Assembly: GCA_025359915.1 (NCBI GenBank)
Contig: JANYDE010000137.1
Span: 1-64,000 of the forward strand
DNA length: 64,000 bases
Direction of reading: 5' to 3'
From: Chamaesiphon sp. 336R_metabinner_41
GTDB taxonomy: Bacteria > Cyanobacteriota > Cyanobacteriia > Cyanobacteriales > Chamaesiphonaceae
This document shows, piece after piece, positions 23,502 to 32,522 of the stretch. Under the pieces are notes generated by a model that did no database searches, had not been told where the DNA came from, and saw only the letters and a program-made list of their open reading frames with translations. Both the position numbers and the translations under genes were made by a program. Every line of letters begins with the position of its first letter. The stretch's first letter is position 1.

Positions 23502-25883
23502 CTACGGTTCCATGAAAGTATCAACATTTCCGTCAGTTTGCAGTACAACCCGAATTTTTTGGTCAGCACCACCGGATGGAGACACCAGTTTTTGTCCAGC
23601 TTTAATTAATTTTGTTTGCTTGAGATAAGTTGTGGCTGCTTCACCTTGAGGCGAAACACTCCGCACAGTCCCACTTTTACCACTAACCTGGACTACGTAT
23701 TGCAAGGGGCTAGATTCCGTGTCAGTAGCTTTCCATTTGGATTGGAAGTAGCGTTTGGCTTCTTGCAATGAGGGGCTATTTTCAGCAGTATCTACAGGCC
23801 AGTCTCCCCCGTTATTGGCGGCGGGGAAAGGCTGCGGTTGGACGGCTGGGAGATTTTGATAATCAGCGATCTCATTCGTCGGTTGTGGTTGTTCGGGGTT
23901 GGTGAACTGGGGCTTGACGGGCATGGGAGCAGCTTGCTCGAACAATGGTTGACGAGCGACAGTGATGCCAGTCAGTTTGACTGCTTTGGGTTTGACTGCT
24001 TTTGCGGCTACTTTCAGCTTGGCTTTCTGCTTGGCAGCTTTGTTCGCAACGGGGCGAGTTGTGGCGGTTGAATTCATCTGCGTTGGATTCGACGGCATCT
24101 GTGACGAGTTGGACGGATTGATGCCAATACCTGGTAGATCTGATGGGAGTAAAATTGGTTGTGTAGATACCGATACGGTGCCAGGACTGATAACTGGGCT
24201 GTTCCCTGGGATCATCGGTGCAGCGGTAGAGTTGGTGATACTTCTGCTAGGCTTGGCTGTGATTTTTGGTGGCAGCTTGCTGGGGCGCGATTCAGTGTTC
24301 CCAACGATAGTCTTAGCTTCTGCGGGGGATATCTGGGAGTTCAGTGGGTTGGGTGCGATTCCAGCTTGCGATCCATTGCGAGGTAATACAGACAATACGC
24401 CTAATTGATTGCCGCTGGGAATTGCGGCTGCGGCTGGGAGATCTTTTCCTGGTGTCCCAACAAGTGACGCTGGTAGTGGCGCAGTCCCAATTTTAGAGAC
24501 TGTTTGTGGCGGTTGTGTCGCGGTGTTGACGGACGGAGTTTTGGATTGAGGCGGTTGAACTGTCTGTGCTTCCCAAGGTTTGGGTAAGTTGGGATTGGTA
24601 GTCGAGCTAGTTGGCTCTGGATCGATTACTGGTGGCGACATGGCGACGGTGACTGTTTTTTTCACAGTCTCCAGATCGGGCACTTTCACCTTGCTGGTAG
24701 CATCTTTGAGTGGATTCGGCTTGGGATCGAGCAATAGCAATGGCACACCAACGGCAACAGCGGCTGCGGCTGCCCAAGGTACTACGGACATAAACGAAAA
24801 ATTGGGCGCGTGGTTACTTCGACGAGTCCGATTGTAAACCTGACTATTCTGCACCCCAGTAGCTGGTTTTGGTAAGTTTGGTAATCTTGCAAGGGAGACA
24901 GTTGCGGGGTCTCCATCGGTAAATAGATCTTTATTAATTGGAATATTGGCAACACTAAGCGTGACGGCTGGAGTGGGGTTAATGGTTGTGGGCGTTTCTG
25001 CTGGGGGATTCTTGGTGGTATCTGCTGCGGCGTATTCATCTAATACGTTGGACAAATCGAATAGTTGAATTGGCGAGAGTGTAACTACTTCACCAGATGT
25101 TGGATTTGCTAAGTCGCCTAAATGGAGTTGACGATCGAGCGATCTTTCACTGCCAATCAGGTATGGTGTTGTGGGTGACTGTTCGCTACTGGCAGTATGC
25201 TCCTGCTTGGCTTTGGATGCCAATTTATCCTCGATTTGCCGTTTGCCAAAGCCAGATGTGACGGAGGCTGCGGCACCTAGTGGTGTGTTCTGTTGTTTAT
25301 TGTCTTCTGTGCGAGGGGTTTTGCCGTTATTGTACTTGTTCCAAACACCGAATAATTTGGAGATCCCAGTTGTCGTTACTACTGGATTCGGATGAGGAGT
25401 CTTGTTATTTGCGGTTGGAGATTTTGTTAAGTTATCGCGCAATCCAGGTAAATTGTTCATTAATCCAGATTGTGTGAATTGATTATCCTGGTTGGGATAC
25501 AGTTTATTGCCAATCGAATTTTCGGTCTCAATTTTTGGTGTTGACATATCTTGATTTCGATCGGTAGTCGAGCGAGCTTGGTCTGATGTAGTATTATTCA
25601 TATTTGGTAGTGGAAATTTTGCAATTAGTTCTGTTATGTATTTATTAACCACCTGCTGTAGCCGATCTAATTGATGGAACTGTCCCTTCAATACAATTCT
25701 TTCCAATTCCCCACGATCTGGATCGTCTAGATGGAGGGTAAAATCGACTGGAGTATCTCGATCCTGTTGGTGCGGGGACTTTGCTCGCAAGTCGAGATCG
25801 GCAATCTGGTTATCTTTGGTTGAGACAACCAATGTACAGGTAAGTGTCGTATATGTTCGTGTTGTTAAATTATTAGATTCCAT
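23502..25883 (-). CDS. DUF4335 protein with long disordered linker and membrane segment
   Basis: A 793-residue protein. The N-terminal 95 residues form the DUF4335 domain (RTYTTLTCTLVVSTKDN...LERIVLKGQFHQLDRLQQVVNKYI). Next comes a Ser/Thr/Pro/Asn-rich linker, one membrane segment near 370-392 (WAAAAAVAVGVPLLLLDPKP), another long Pro-rich stretch, and a folded C-terminal region (about 715-793) with QEAKRYFQSKWKAT and VQVSGKSGTVRSVSPQG. It follows a DUF3038 gene by 30 bases. The DUF3038-DUF4335 pair is conserved across cyanobacteria; function unknown. The middle is unusually Pro/Ala-rich, giving long open shadow frames. Confidence 0.88.
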   Translation of the reverse strand: MESNNLTTRTYTTLTCTLVVSTKDNQIADLDLRAKSPHQQDRDTPVDFTLHLDDPDRGELERIVLKGQFHQLDRLQQVVNKYITELIAKFPLPNMNNTTSDQARSTTDRNQDMSTPKIETENSIGNKLYPNQDNQFTQSGLMNNLPGLRDNLTKSPTANNKTPHPNPVVTTTGISKLFGVWNKYNNGKTPRTEDNKQQNTPLGAAASVTSGFGKRQIEDKLASKAKQEHTASSEQSPTTPYLIGSERSLDRQLHLGDLANPTSGEVVTLSPIQLFDLSNVLDEYAAADTTKNPPAETPTTINPTPAVTLSVANIPINKDLFTDGDPATVSLARLPNLPKPATGVQNSQVYNRTRRSNHAPNFSFMSVVPWAAAAAVAVGVPLLLLDPKPNPLKDATSKVKVPDLETVKKTVTVAMSPPVIDPEPTSSTTNPNLPKPWEAQTVQPPQSKTPSVNTATQPPQTVSKIGTAPLPASLVGTPGKDLPAAAAIPSGNQLGVLSVLPRNGSQAGIAPNPLNSQISPAEAKTIVGNTESRPSKLPPKITAKPSRSITNSTAAPMIPGNSPVISPGTVSVSTQPILLPSDLPGIGINPSNSSQMPSNPTQMNSTATTRPVANKAAKQKAKLKVAAKAVKPKAVKLTGITVARQPLFEQAAPMPVKPQFTNPEQPQPTNEIADYQNLPAVQPQPFPAANNGGDWPVDTAENSPSLQEAKRYFQSKWKATDTESSPLQYVVQVSGKSGTVRSVSPQGEAATTYLKQTKLIKAGQKLVSPSGGADQKIRVVLQTDGNVDTFMEP

Positions 25884-25913
25884 ATTAACCCTGATAGATA
25901 ATTAATCATTTGT

Positions 25914-26489
25914 TTAAGTGGGCTTCGGGGGTGTAGATGTTGAGTGAGACCTATGTAGCAATGCATTCCAAAGTCGTAGATGTCCGTTAGTACTACTGTA
26001 GAATAATAGTTCGATCAGTAGATTCAGTGCCGCTTGAGATAGTTCTTCAGTCGAATGTATTATCTCTCGATCGAGACGCGTTTGATAGATATTGATAAAG
26101 TTGTCGATATAGTCTGCCAATGCTGGAGATTCTACGGGTAATCGATTGAATTGGACGATCTGTTGCCAATAGTTCATATTTTGACGCACCACCGTTTGAT
26201 ACTTTTGAGCTAGATGATGGACGATCGATATCCGCGATCGAATCTGGGCAAGATCGATCTGTTGGGATGAGCTAATTTGACGATCTGGCCATTCATTGAG
26301 CCAATCGGCGATCGTTGATACCACTTGCAACTCCTGGGCAATTTGCTCGATCTCCACTCGATCAATCCGAGTAAGTGCAGCAATGGCAATTGTCACCAGC
26401 TCTAGCTCCAGACTAATCTGATGCAATTGGGATGAGTTGAGCGGTGATTCGATCGATAAATCGTCCCACTTAGCAGTTGATGCAGGCAT
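25914..26489 (-). CDS. DUF3038 protein
   Basis: A 191-residue helical protein matching DUF3038 (LELELVTIAIAALTRIDRVEIEQIAQEL, WLNEWPDRQISSSQQIDLAQIRSRISIVHHLAQ). I choose the second of two adjacent ATG codons (26489). No membrane segment and no catalytic motif. It lies 30 bases upstream of the DUF4335 gene, the standard cyanobacterial arrangement, so the two products probably act together. Confidence 0.88.
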   Translation of the reverse strand: MPASTAKWDDLSIESPLNSSQLHQISLELELVTIAIAALTRIDRVEIEQIAQELQVVSTIADWLNEWPDRQISSSQQIDLAQIRSRISIVHHLAQKYQTVVRQNMNYWQQIVQFNRLPVESPALADYIDNFINIYQTRLDREIIHSTEELSQAALNLLIELLFYSSTNGHLRLWNALLHRSHSTSTPPKPT

Positions 26490-26492
26490 CAT

Positions 26493-26930
26493 TTAATAGA
26501 CAAGGCGTAGGAGTACAAGGTTCGATAACAAGGTTTCCAGGTGTAACCAAAGTCGCGCCCAATCACCAAATTATCCAAGCGGCAAAGCACACCAGAACAT
26601 GAAAATGTCTAATACTGATCAAGAAGCATTTAAGCTTGGAAATGTTTCGAGGGTATTGCGACTTATTTGCTGGTGGTAGGTCTAAGCTATTTACCACGCA
26701 GCACCAACATTTTTTTTACATATGATACCAACAATTGTATCATAGTCGATTCTTTACCCGTAATTAGACCAGTCTCGATCAGCAATAAGTCGTAGTAGCT
26801 GATACCCTGATGGACGATACCAGCTTTTGGTAGAATAAAGGAGATAGACTGTCCACCAATCAAATCCCGACACAGCTAGTCATGTGACACGGGAAGGTTG
26901 AATTTTCCTAAACATTTAGAGCCAATTAAT
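26493..26930. other. Long divergent intergenic region
   Basis: About 400 bases between the divergent DUF3038 gene and the Tat-exported gene. No coding frame or RNA gene was recognised. It holds an 8-base-arm inverted repeat at 26721-26744 and a run of T at 26710-26717. Both flanking genes must have their promoters here. Confidence 0.6.
26721..26744. promoter_or_regulatory. Candidate operator, inverted repeat TATGATAC-N8-GTATCATA
   Basis: Perfect 8-base arms separated by CAACAATT, in the middle of a long divergent intergenic region. Spacing and size fit a dimeric regulator site. No regulator is identified. Confidence 0.4.
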
Positions 26931-27512
26931 ATGCGGGATAGTTGTCAGTGTTTTCAGCAGGATGGGATCGATTTGGTCAAGTCGTCTATTCCGAATCGCC
27001 GTCAATTTCTCCGTCATCTCGTTGGTACGGGAGTGCTGATTACCGCTAGTACGATCGCTCCGGCTGCTGCCAGAGCTGAAAAAAAAGTCCCCAAAGCTTT
27101 AGTGCTTAGTTGTATCGATTATCGAATTCTCGAAGCAGAACGCTATTTTCTTTCACTCCAAAACTTGGGCGGACAATACGACTTTGTGTCCCTCGCAGGG
27201 GCTTCTCTGGCTCTAAGTGGGATGCCACATCAATATGATGCTGACGCATTTTGGGATCAGTTGGATATCTCCTATCGCCTGCACCACATCAAAAAAGTCC
27301 TTATTCTCGATCACCAAGATTGTTCTGTCTACGAGTATAAGATCGATCCCAATCTCACCGCTAATCCCGACTTGGAACTCACCACCCATACGGAATACCT
27401 CAGTCGAGCATATTGGGCAATTCGCGATCGATATCCCGATCTCAATATCGAACTCTACTTCGTCAATCTCAATACTGAGGTGAAGCAAATTTCTCCCTTG
27501 GCGAAGGCGTAA
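26898..27512 (+). CDS. Tat-exported beta-carbonic-anhydrase-like protein
   Basis: A 204-residue protein from a TTG at 26898 with GGAAGG just upstream; an ATG at 26931 (MRDSCQCFQQDG) is a shorter alternative without a clear ribosome site. A twin-arginine signal (NRRQFLRHLVGTGVLITASTIAPAAARA, about 33-60) indicates folded export. The mature part carries SCIDYR (Cys72, Asp74, Arg76) and HQDC (His139, Cys142), the Zn-ligand and Asp-Arg dyad pattern of beta-carbonic anhydrases. It is shorter and more divergent than CcaA/IcfA enzymes, so activity is not certain. It may act in the periplasm or thylakoid lumen, which would be unusual for the beta class. Confidence 0.8.
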   Translation: MNFPKHLEPINMRDSCQCFQQDGIDLVKSSIPNRRQFLRHLVGTGVLITASTIAPAAARAEKKVPKALVLSCIDYRILEAERYFLSLQNLGGQYDFVSLAGASLALSGMPHQYDADAFWDQLDISYRLHHIKKVLILDHQDCSVYEYKIDPNLTANPDLELTTHTEYLSRAYWAIRDRYPDLNIELYFVNLNTEVKQISPLAKA

Positions 27513-27732
27513 GAGATGGGGGGATAACTTAACTAGCCACTATCCACTAGCCCCTAGCCCTAAAGAGTAATATCCGTCCATCCAAATGTTAATTCTGCTG
27601 TTAAATATGGCAATAATAAAACTGAAGCTACACTAGAAGATATATAAGTCTCCATTGCAGATTGTTGAAAGGACGAACTGCGACAGACAAACAGTCAGTA
27701 TCAGGTGCAGGTATAAAGACACAAAAAAATAT

Positions 27733-29589
27733 ATGCATAACAGTTCCCACATCAAGTCGAAGCGATTATCTAAGTCATTGTGGCGATTAGCGGCTGGCTT
27801 GCTAATCGCGCAGGGAGTTGTCTGGAGTAGCCCAGTTGTGGCGAAACCAAACGATCCCAATACACTTACCTATGGAGAACTATTCAAGGAAGTTGATCGC
27901 GGTACAGTATCCAAGGTAGAACTCGATCCCGCTACCAAAGTCGCCAAAGTTACTGTTACAGATGGATCCGCAGACAAAAAAGTGCGGAACAAAGAAGTAC
28001 TTTTATTAGAAGACAACTCAGAGCTGTTTAGCAAACTTAATACCAAGGGTGTTGAAATTAGTATTCAGCGATCTGCTGACAAAAATGCTATTTTTGGACT
28101 ACTTGGAAATGTCCTATTATTAGTATTCGTAATTACCGTACTGTCAGCAATTATCCGCCGCTCGGGTGGTGCTGGCGGACAGGCGATGAGTTTTGGGAAA
28201 TCCCGCGCTCGGTTTCAGATGCAAGCGAAAACGGGTGTGATGTTTGACGATGTAGCTGGCATTGAGGAAGCCAAAGAAGAACTCCAAGAAATCGTCACCT
28301 TCTTGCAACAACCAGAACGCTTTACCTCTGTCGGTGCCAAGATTCCCAAGGGTGTCCTGCTCGTCGGATCGCCAGGAACGGGTAAAACCCTGATGGCAAA
28401 AGCGATTGCTGGTGAAGCCGGCGTGCCATTCTTTAGTATTTCCGGTTCGGAATTTGTCGAAATGTTCGTTGGGGTGGGTGCCTCCCGCGTCCGCGATCTG
28501 TTCAAAAAAGCCAAAGAAAATGCACCTTGCTTGGTGTTCATCGATGAGATCGACGCAGTTGGTCGTCAGCGGGGCGTAGGCATCGGTGGCGGTAACGATG
28601 AGCGGGAACAGACGCTCAATCAATTGCTAACCGAGATGGACGGATTTGAGGGCAATAATGGCGTAATTATTATCGCTGCGACCAACAGGGCTGATGTCCT
28701 CGATACCGCACTGCTGCGTCCGGGGCGATTCGATCGACAGGTGCAAGTCGATCCGCCGGATTACAAGGGTCGATTGGCAATTCTCAATGTCCATATTCGG
28801 GACAAGAAAATCGACCCCAATCTCTCCCTCGAAGCCGTAGCGCGTCGGACGACGGGCTTTACTGGTGCAGATTTAGCCAACTTATTAAATGAAGCGGCAA
28901 TTTTCACCGCTCGTCGGCACAAATCAGCGATTACCATTACCGAAATTGATGATGCGATCGATCGGGTGATGGCTGGGATGGAAGGTAAGGTGGTGATGGA
29001 CGGTAAATTTAAGCGGATGACTGCTTATCATGAAATCGGTCATGCCTTACTAATTACTTTGCTCAAAGAACATGACCCACTCCAAAAAGTTACGGTCTTA
29101 CCTCGCGGGCAAGCTATTGGTCTCACTTGGTCGATGCCCAATGAAGAAAACGGTCTCGAAAGCCGTGCTAAACTCCGATCGATGATTACCGTCTGCCTTG
29201 GTGGTCGTGCGGCGGAAGAAATCGTCTTTGGCAAAGATGAGGTCGATTCTGGCGCGAGTAGCGATATCCAGAAATTAACCAATATTGCCCGATCGATGGT
29301 AACTCAGGTCGGCATGTCCGAGCTAGGTTTGGTCGCGATGAATACCGAGCGTCAAGAATACTCGGAAACCATTGCTGCCCAGATCGATCGAGAGGTGCGT
29401 AAAATCGTCAAGGAATGTTATCAGCAAGCCTTGGAGCTGCTCCAAACTCATCGCCCATTAATGGATCTGTTGGCAGATATCCTCGTCGATCGAGAAACAA
29501 TTGATGGCGAGGAGTTTCGTCAAATTGTCGATCGAGAAACTGGTCGCAAGGAAACACCCCAAACCAAACCTGTCCTCGCTGGATCCTAG
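27733..29589 (+). CDS. ftsH: ATP-dependent membrane metalloprotease FtsH
   Basis: Start ATG 27733 ([16 protein letters not shown]), 618 residues. Two N-terminal hydrophobic segments (about 17-38 and 117-140) flank a lumenal domain. The AAA domain has Walker A GSPGTGKT, Walker [12 protein letters not shown] and the SRH block [13 protein letters not shown]. The protease zinc motif is HEIGH ([10 protein letters not shown]), with Ile at the position usually Ala. Cyanobacterial FtsH proteins form hetero-hexamers that remove damaged photosystem II D1 and other membrane proteins. Which of the usual four paralogues this is cannot be decided by eye. A perfect terminator hairpin follows. Confidence 0.96.
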   Translation: MHNSSHIKSKRLSKSLWRLAAGLLIAQGVVWSSPVVAKPNDPNTLTYGELFKEVDRGTVSKVELDPATKVAKVTVTDGSADKKVRNKEVLLLEDNSELFSKLNTKGVEISIQRSADKNAIFGLLGNVLLLVFVITVLSAIIRRSGGAGGQAMSFGKSRARFQMQAKTGVMFDDVAGIEEAKEELQEIVTFLQQPERFTSVGAKIPKGVLLVGSPGTGKTLMAKAIAGEAGVPFFSISGSEFVEMFVGVGASRVRDLFKKAKENAPCLVFIDEIDAVGRQRGVGIGGGNDEREQTLNQLLTEMDGFEGNNGVIIIAATNRADVLDTALLRPGRFDRQVQVDPPDYKGRLAILNVHIRDKKIDPNLSLEAVARRTTGFTGADLANLLNEAAIFTARRHKSAITITEIDDAIDRVMAGMEGKVVMDGKFKRMTAYHEIGHALLITLLKEHDPLQKVTVLPRGQAIGLTWSMPNEENGLESRAKLRSMITVCLGGRAAEEIVFGKDEVDSGASSDIQKLTNIARSMVTQVGMSELGLVAMNTERQEYSETIAAQIDREVRKIVKECYQQALELLQTHRPLMDLLADILVDRETIDGEEFRQIVDRETGRKETPQTKPVLAGS

Positions 29590-29604
29590 TTAATAGCCAG
29601 CATC

Positions 29605-29637
29605 AAATCCCCGACTTCTTCCAGAAGTCGGGGATTT
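29605..29637 (+). terminator. Family-2 palindrome acting as ftsH terminator
   Basis: The perfect 15-base stem AAATCCCCGACTTCT/AGAAGTCGGGGATTT with a TCC loop, followed by TT, lies 15 bases after the ftsH stop. It is both a member of the dispersed family-2 repeat and a good rho-independent terminator. Confidence 0.85.
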
Positions 29638-29784
29638 TTCCATATCCCTCGTCCAAATGCGAATAATTGTGAGCTATGTAACAACTATCTACCAATTGTT
29701 GGGTAAAATAGGATTAGTGGTGCAAATTAGATCTGCTGTTAGTTCAGAGGTCCGCATCAATATCGAGTTAAATACATTCATCAC

Positions 29785-29970
29785 ATGGAATCTAGTGTCC
29801 CCCCTGGCAAATCTAAAACCGAACCTCCTCCACATAAGTGGGGCGAGTTCTGGGGCAGTGCGATCGCAATTTTTACCCTGATCTTACCCGTTGCGGCGAT
29901 CGTGCATTACTCGCCAGCTAGTCAAGTTCAAGCTTTTCCAAATTTACCAGCCACAACGCAACCCGAATGA
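29785..29970 (+). CDS. Small single-span membrane protein
   Basis: A 61-residue protein with a Pro/Lys-rich N-terminus (SVPPGKSKTEPPPHKWGEFWG) and one membrane segment (about 24-43, SAIAIFTLILPVAAIVHYS), ending in an Ala/Pro-rich tail. This layout resembles small conserved cyanobacterial proteins, but I cannot name the family. It sits alone between ftsH and ppa, with about 110 bases to ppa. It is probably real given its clear N-in single-span design. Confidence 0.55.
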   Translation: MESSVPPGKSKTEPPPHKWGEFWGSAIAIFTLILPVAAIVHYSPASQVQAFPNLPATTQPE

Positions 29971-30081
29971 GATCGAGACAGATTCGGACGCGATTGACTA
30001 TATATCCAATTCCCAATCCCTAGTAAAATGCAAGTAGGGGAGATTCACTCCTCTAGTTTTTTTGAATTGGAGAATTTTGTT

Positions 30082-30594
30082 TTGGACTTATCCCTCATCC
30101 CCGCTCAACCCAAATACGGGATTATCAACGTTTTAATCGAAATTTCCGCTGGTAGCAAAAATAAATACGAATTTGACAAGGATCTGAATGCAATGGCACT
30201 TGATCGAGTGTTATCCTCCTCAGTACACTATCCCTGCGACTACGGTTTTATCCCCAATACCCTCGGTAATGATGGCGATCCCCTCGATGCGATGATCATT
30301 ATCGACGAACCTACTTTCCCTGGCTGCGTCATTGCTGCACGTCCGATTGGGATGCTAGAAATGATCGATGGTGGCGATCGAGATGAGAAAATTCTCTGTG
30401 TAGCTGACAAAGATCCCAACTATGCTCATGTAAAATCTCTCAAAGATATTCCCCAACATCGTTTGGATGAAATCTCGGAATTTTTCAAAACATATAAAAA
30501 TCTAGAGAAAAAAGTAACTGAAATCCTCGGCTGGAAAGATGTCGATGCTGTCATGCCCTTAGTTCAAGAATGCGTCGCCGCTGCGAAGAAATAG
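30082..30594 (+). CDS. ppa: Inorganic pyrophosphatase
   Basis: A family I soluble pyrophosphatase. I choose TTG 30082, preceded by GGAG 9 bases upstream, giving a 170-residue protein beginning [22 protein letters not shown], the standard cyanobacterial N-terminus. An in-frame ATG at 30028 would add 18 atypical residues. Active-site residues are in [24 protein letters not shown] and [13 protein letters not shown]. It hydrolyses PPi from biosynthetic reactions. Confidence 0.93.
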   Translation: MDLSLIPAQPKYGIINVLIEISAGSKNKYEFDKDLNAMALDRVLSSSVHYPCDYGFIPNTLGNDGDPLDAMIIIDEPTFPGCVIAARPIGMLEMIDGGDRDEKILCVADKDPNYAHVKSLKDIPQHRLDEISEFFKTYKNLEKKVTEILGWKDVDAVMPLVQECVAAAKK

Positions 30595-30727
30595 GGGATA
30601 GGGGATAGGGGATAGGGGATAGGTAATAGGTAATAGAGTTTATCCAATCTCCAATCCCCCACACTCCCACACTCCCACACTCCCACTCTCCCAATCCCCC
30701 ACTCTCCCAATCCCCCTTCCCCCCTCC
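30595..30727. repeat. Low-complexity repeats between ppa and panD
   Basis: Five GGGGATA heptamers (30595-30621) run into GGTAATA units, followed after a short unique piece by CCCACACT-type units (30660-30727) that reach to the panD start codon. The panD leader is thus almost wholly repeat and has no clear ribosome site. Confidence 0.85.
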
Positions 30728-31108
30728 ATGCACCGCACCTTATTGGCTGCAAAAATCCATAGTTGTACGATTACAGATGCTAACCTGCAATATATGGGTA
30801 GTATTAGTATCGATGAGCTGTTATTGACTGCTGTCGGTATAGTCCCCTACGAACAAGTGCAAGTAGTCAATATTAATAATGGCGAAAGATTTATCACTTA
30901 CGCGATTGCTGCTGCATCTGGTTCTGGATCGATCGAATTGAACGGTGCCGCCGCTAGGCTGGGTGTCAAAGGCGATAAATTGATTATCATGACCTACGCC
31001 CAATTTGATGACCTTGAAGCCCAAAATTACCGTCCTAGAGTAGTCCTGGTAGACGATCTCAACCATGTCACTGAAGTTAAATCGTATATTCCCACTGGCT
31101 TAGGCTAA
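30728..31108 (+). CDS. panD: Aspartate 1-decarboxylase
   Basis: A 126-residue pyruvoyl enzyme making beta-alanine for pantothenate and CoA. The autocleavage site Gly24-Ser25 is visible in QYMGSISID, and the Lys9/His11 region ([12 protein letters not shown]) and the [11 protein letters not shown] block match the family. Length is standard. It lies behind ppa but is separated from it by repeats, so joint transcription is uncertain. Confidence 0.97.
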   Translation: MHRTLLAAKIHSCTITDANLQYMGSISIDELLLTAVGIVPYEQVQVVNINNGERFITYAIAAASGSGSIELNGAAARLGVKGDKLIIMTYAQFDDLEAQNYRPRVVLVDDLNHVTEVKSYIPTGLG

Positions 31109-31324
31109 TTGTTTCCCTCGCCTCTCAAATAGATATTGGCACGAGGATAGATCTCTGCTTTTCAAAAATAATTGCTAATAGTTGTCATTTGTCTCTCAGT
31201 ACTATATAGTATTTGAGTGGCATTAATGCATATCTTTATCAAAAACAACTTCTAATTGCCCATCAGTAGCTTTCGATAGCTCGATTCAGCAAAACCAAAA
31301 TTTTTCTTAGTCTAATTAGTAAAC

Positions 31325-31344
31325 AGAATTATTATCAATAGTTG
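31325..31344 (+). promoter_or_regulatory. Weak Fur-box-like site upstream of the iron-type genes
   Basis: Read on the minus strand, TTGATAATAATTCTG has one complete Fur half-site (TGATAAT) and a poor second half (ATTCTGT for ATTATCA). It lies about 15 bases upstream of the first gene of the ferredoxin/ferritin/porin group. The match is only partial. Confidence 0.28.
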
Positions 31345-31355
31345 TAGCAATTTGC

Positions 31356-32027
31356 ATGAAGCAGCAAAAACGAATCAGATCGTTAACAGGTCACTTTCTC
31401 GGTTGGGGTGACGATTGTCAGCCACATCGTCGGATTAAATTATCGACCACAGATGGGGAGCAATTAATCAAAGTTGCCAAAAGCCTCCGTCCGCAAATTC
31501 AGGGTTGGCAACCAGGACTATGGTTGACATTGCTGGGTTCAGAACGAATAGATCGAGCAACAGGCGAGACCAAAATCAAAGTCAAACAGTTATTAACTCC
31601 ATCGCAGATTCATTCGCCTAATCTTCGCGAGAGCGGATCTCCCGCGACAATCAATATTCCGGTTGAATCCACCAAAATTCGAGTTTGTCAGGGTTCTAGT
31701 TGTCGCAGGCAGGGGAGCGATCAGATTTGTCGATCGATGCAAGCATATCTCAATCTAAATGATTTAACCGATCGAGTGCAGATAGAAACTGTCAAATGTT
31801 TACATCAATGTAAAGCCGCGCCACATGCAATCGTCACAAGTCCAGTTGGCGAAATATTACCAGGAAAAACTCACTACCGCCAACTCCAGCCTAGTCAGGT
31901 ACAATTAATTTTAGCTAAACACTTCCCAATTGCAGTAGCACCAAAACTAATTGGTTCCACTTTAATTGAAAAAATCAGTAATTATCTCCAACAACATCGA
32001 ATTCAGACAGCTACTCCCCTCTCTTAA
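31356..32027 (+). CDS. Thioredoxin-like [2Fe-2S] ferredoxin-domain protein
   Basis: A 223-residue protein with an N-terminal domain of unknown type (about 1-80, basic) and a C-terminal thioredoxin-like [2Fe-2S] domain. Its four ligands are Cys111 and Cys116 (VCQGSSC) and Cys148 and Cys152 (CLHQC). Such domains occur alone as shethna-type ferredoxins or in NADH dehydrogenase NuoE. It lies 15 bases before a ferritin-like gene and on the same strand as a porin, suggesting electron delivery for iron release or reduction. That role is inferred from context. Confidence 0.82.
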   Translation: MKQQKRIRSLTGHFLGWGDDCQPHRRIKLSTTDGEQLIKVAKSLRPQIQGWQPGLWLTLLGSERIDRATGETKIKVKQLLTPSQIHSPNLRESGSPATINIPVESTKIRVCQGSSCRRQGSDQICRSMQAYLNLNDLTDRVQIETVKCLHQCKAAPHAIVTSPVGEILPGKTHYRQLQPSQVQLILAKHFPIAVAPKLIGSTLIEKISNYLQQHRIQTATPLS

Positions 32028-32042
32028 TTTTAACGACATATC

Positions 32043-32477
32043 ATGAAAGATTTAGACCAAGAAAAAGCGATCGATGTTCTTCGGATCATCATGGAAGTTG
32101 AGCTAGCTGGAGTCGTGCGATATACTCATTACGCCCTAATGGTGACAGGTCCGAACCGGATTCCAATCGTCGATTTCTTTAAAGCCCAGGCCACAGAATC
32201 ACTACTTCATGCCCAGCAAGTTGGAGAGATTTTAACCGGACTAGAAGGTCATCCATCGCTCCAAATCAGCCCGATGGAGGAAACTTATAAGCACTCAGTT
32301 AAAGACATCTTAGAAGAGAGTTTAGCTCACGAGAAAAATGCATTGCAAATGTACAAGAAGCTACTCGATATCGTCGAAGATGCGAGTGTTTATCTTGAAG
32401 AATTCGCTCGAACGATGATTGGTACTGAGGAATTGCATAATATCGAAATCAAAAAAATGCTACGCGATTTCAGCTAA
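32043..32477 (+). CDS. Bacterioferritin-like (ferritin superfamily) protein
   Basis: A 144-residue four-helix-bundle protein. Candidate di-iron ligands are spread as in ferritin-like folds: Glu19 (IIMEVELAGVVRYTHY), the TESLLHAQ segment, EESLAHEKNAL and the EELHN ExxH motif near residue 133. It resembles short cyanobacterial bacterioferritin-like proteins. No haem-binding Met can be assigned by eye. It sits between the [2Fe-2S] gene (15 bases) and a porin gene (45 bases), giving a compact iron uptake/storage set. Confidence 0.82.
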   Translation: MKDLDQEKAIDVLRIIMEVELAGVVRYTHYALMVTGPNRIPIVDFFKAQATESLLHAQQVGEILTGLEGHPSLQISPMEETYKHSVKDILEESLAHEKNALQMYKKLLDIVEDASVYLEEFARTMIGTEELHNIEIKKMLRDFS

Positions 32478-32522
32478 CCCCCTGAGACACCTTATTCTCC
32501 ACTTCTTTTAGGAATCTGTATT

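Noticed and set aside
23838-25477. Several long + strand frames opposite the DUF4335 gene
   Set aside because: They are shadows caused by the Pro/Ala/Thr-rich composition of the real minus-strand gene.
29657-29881. 74-residue frame before the small membrane protein
   Set aside because: It overlaps the better-supported 61-residue single-span protein in another frame and has no protein-like features.
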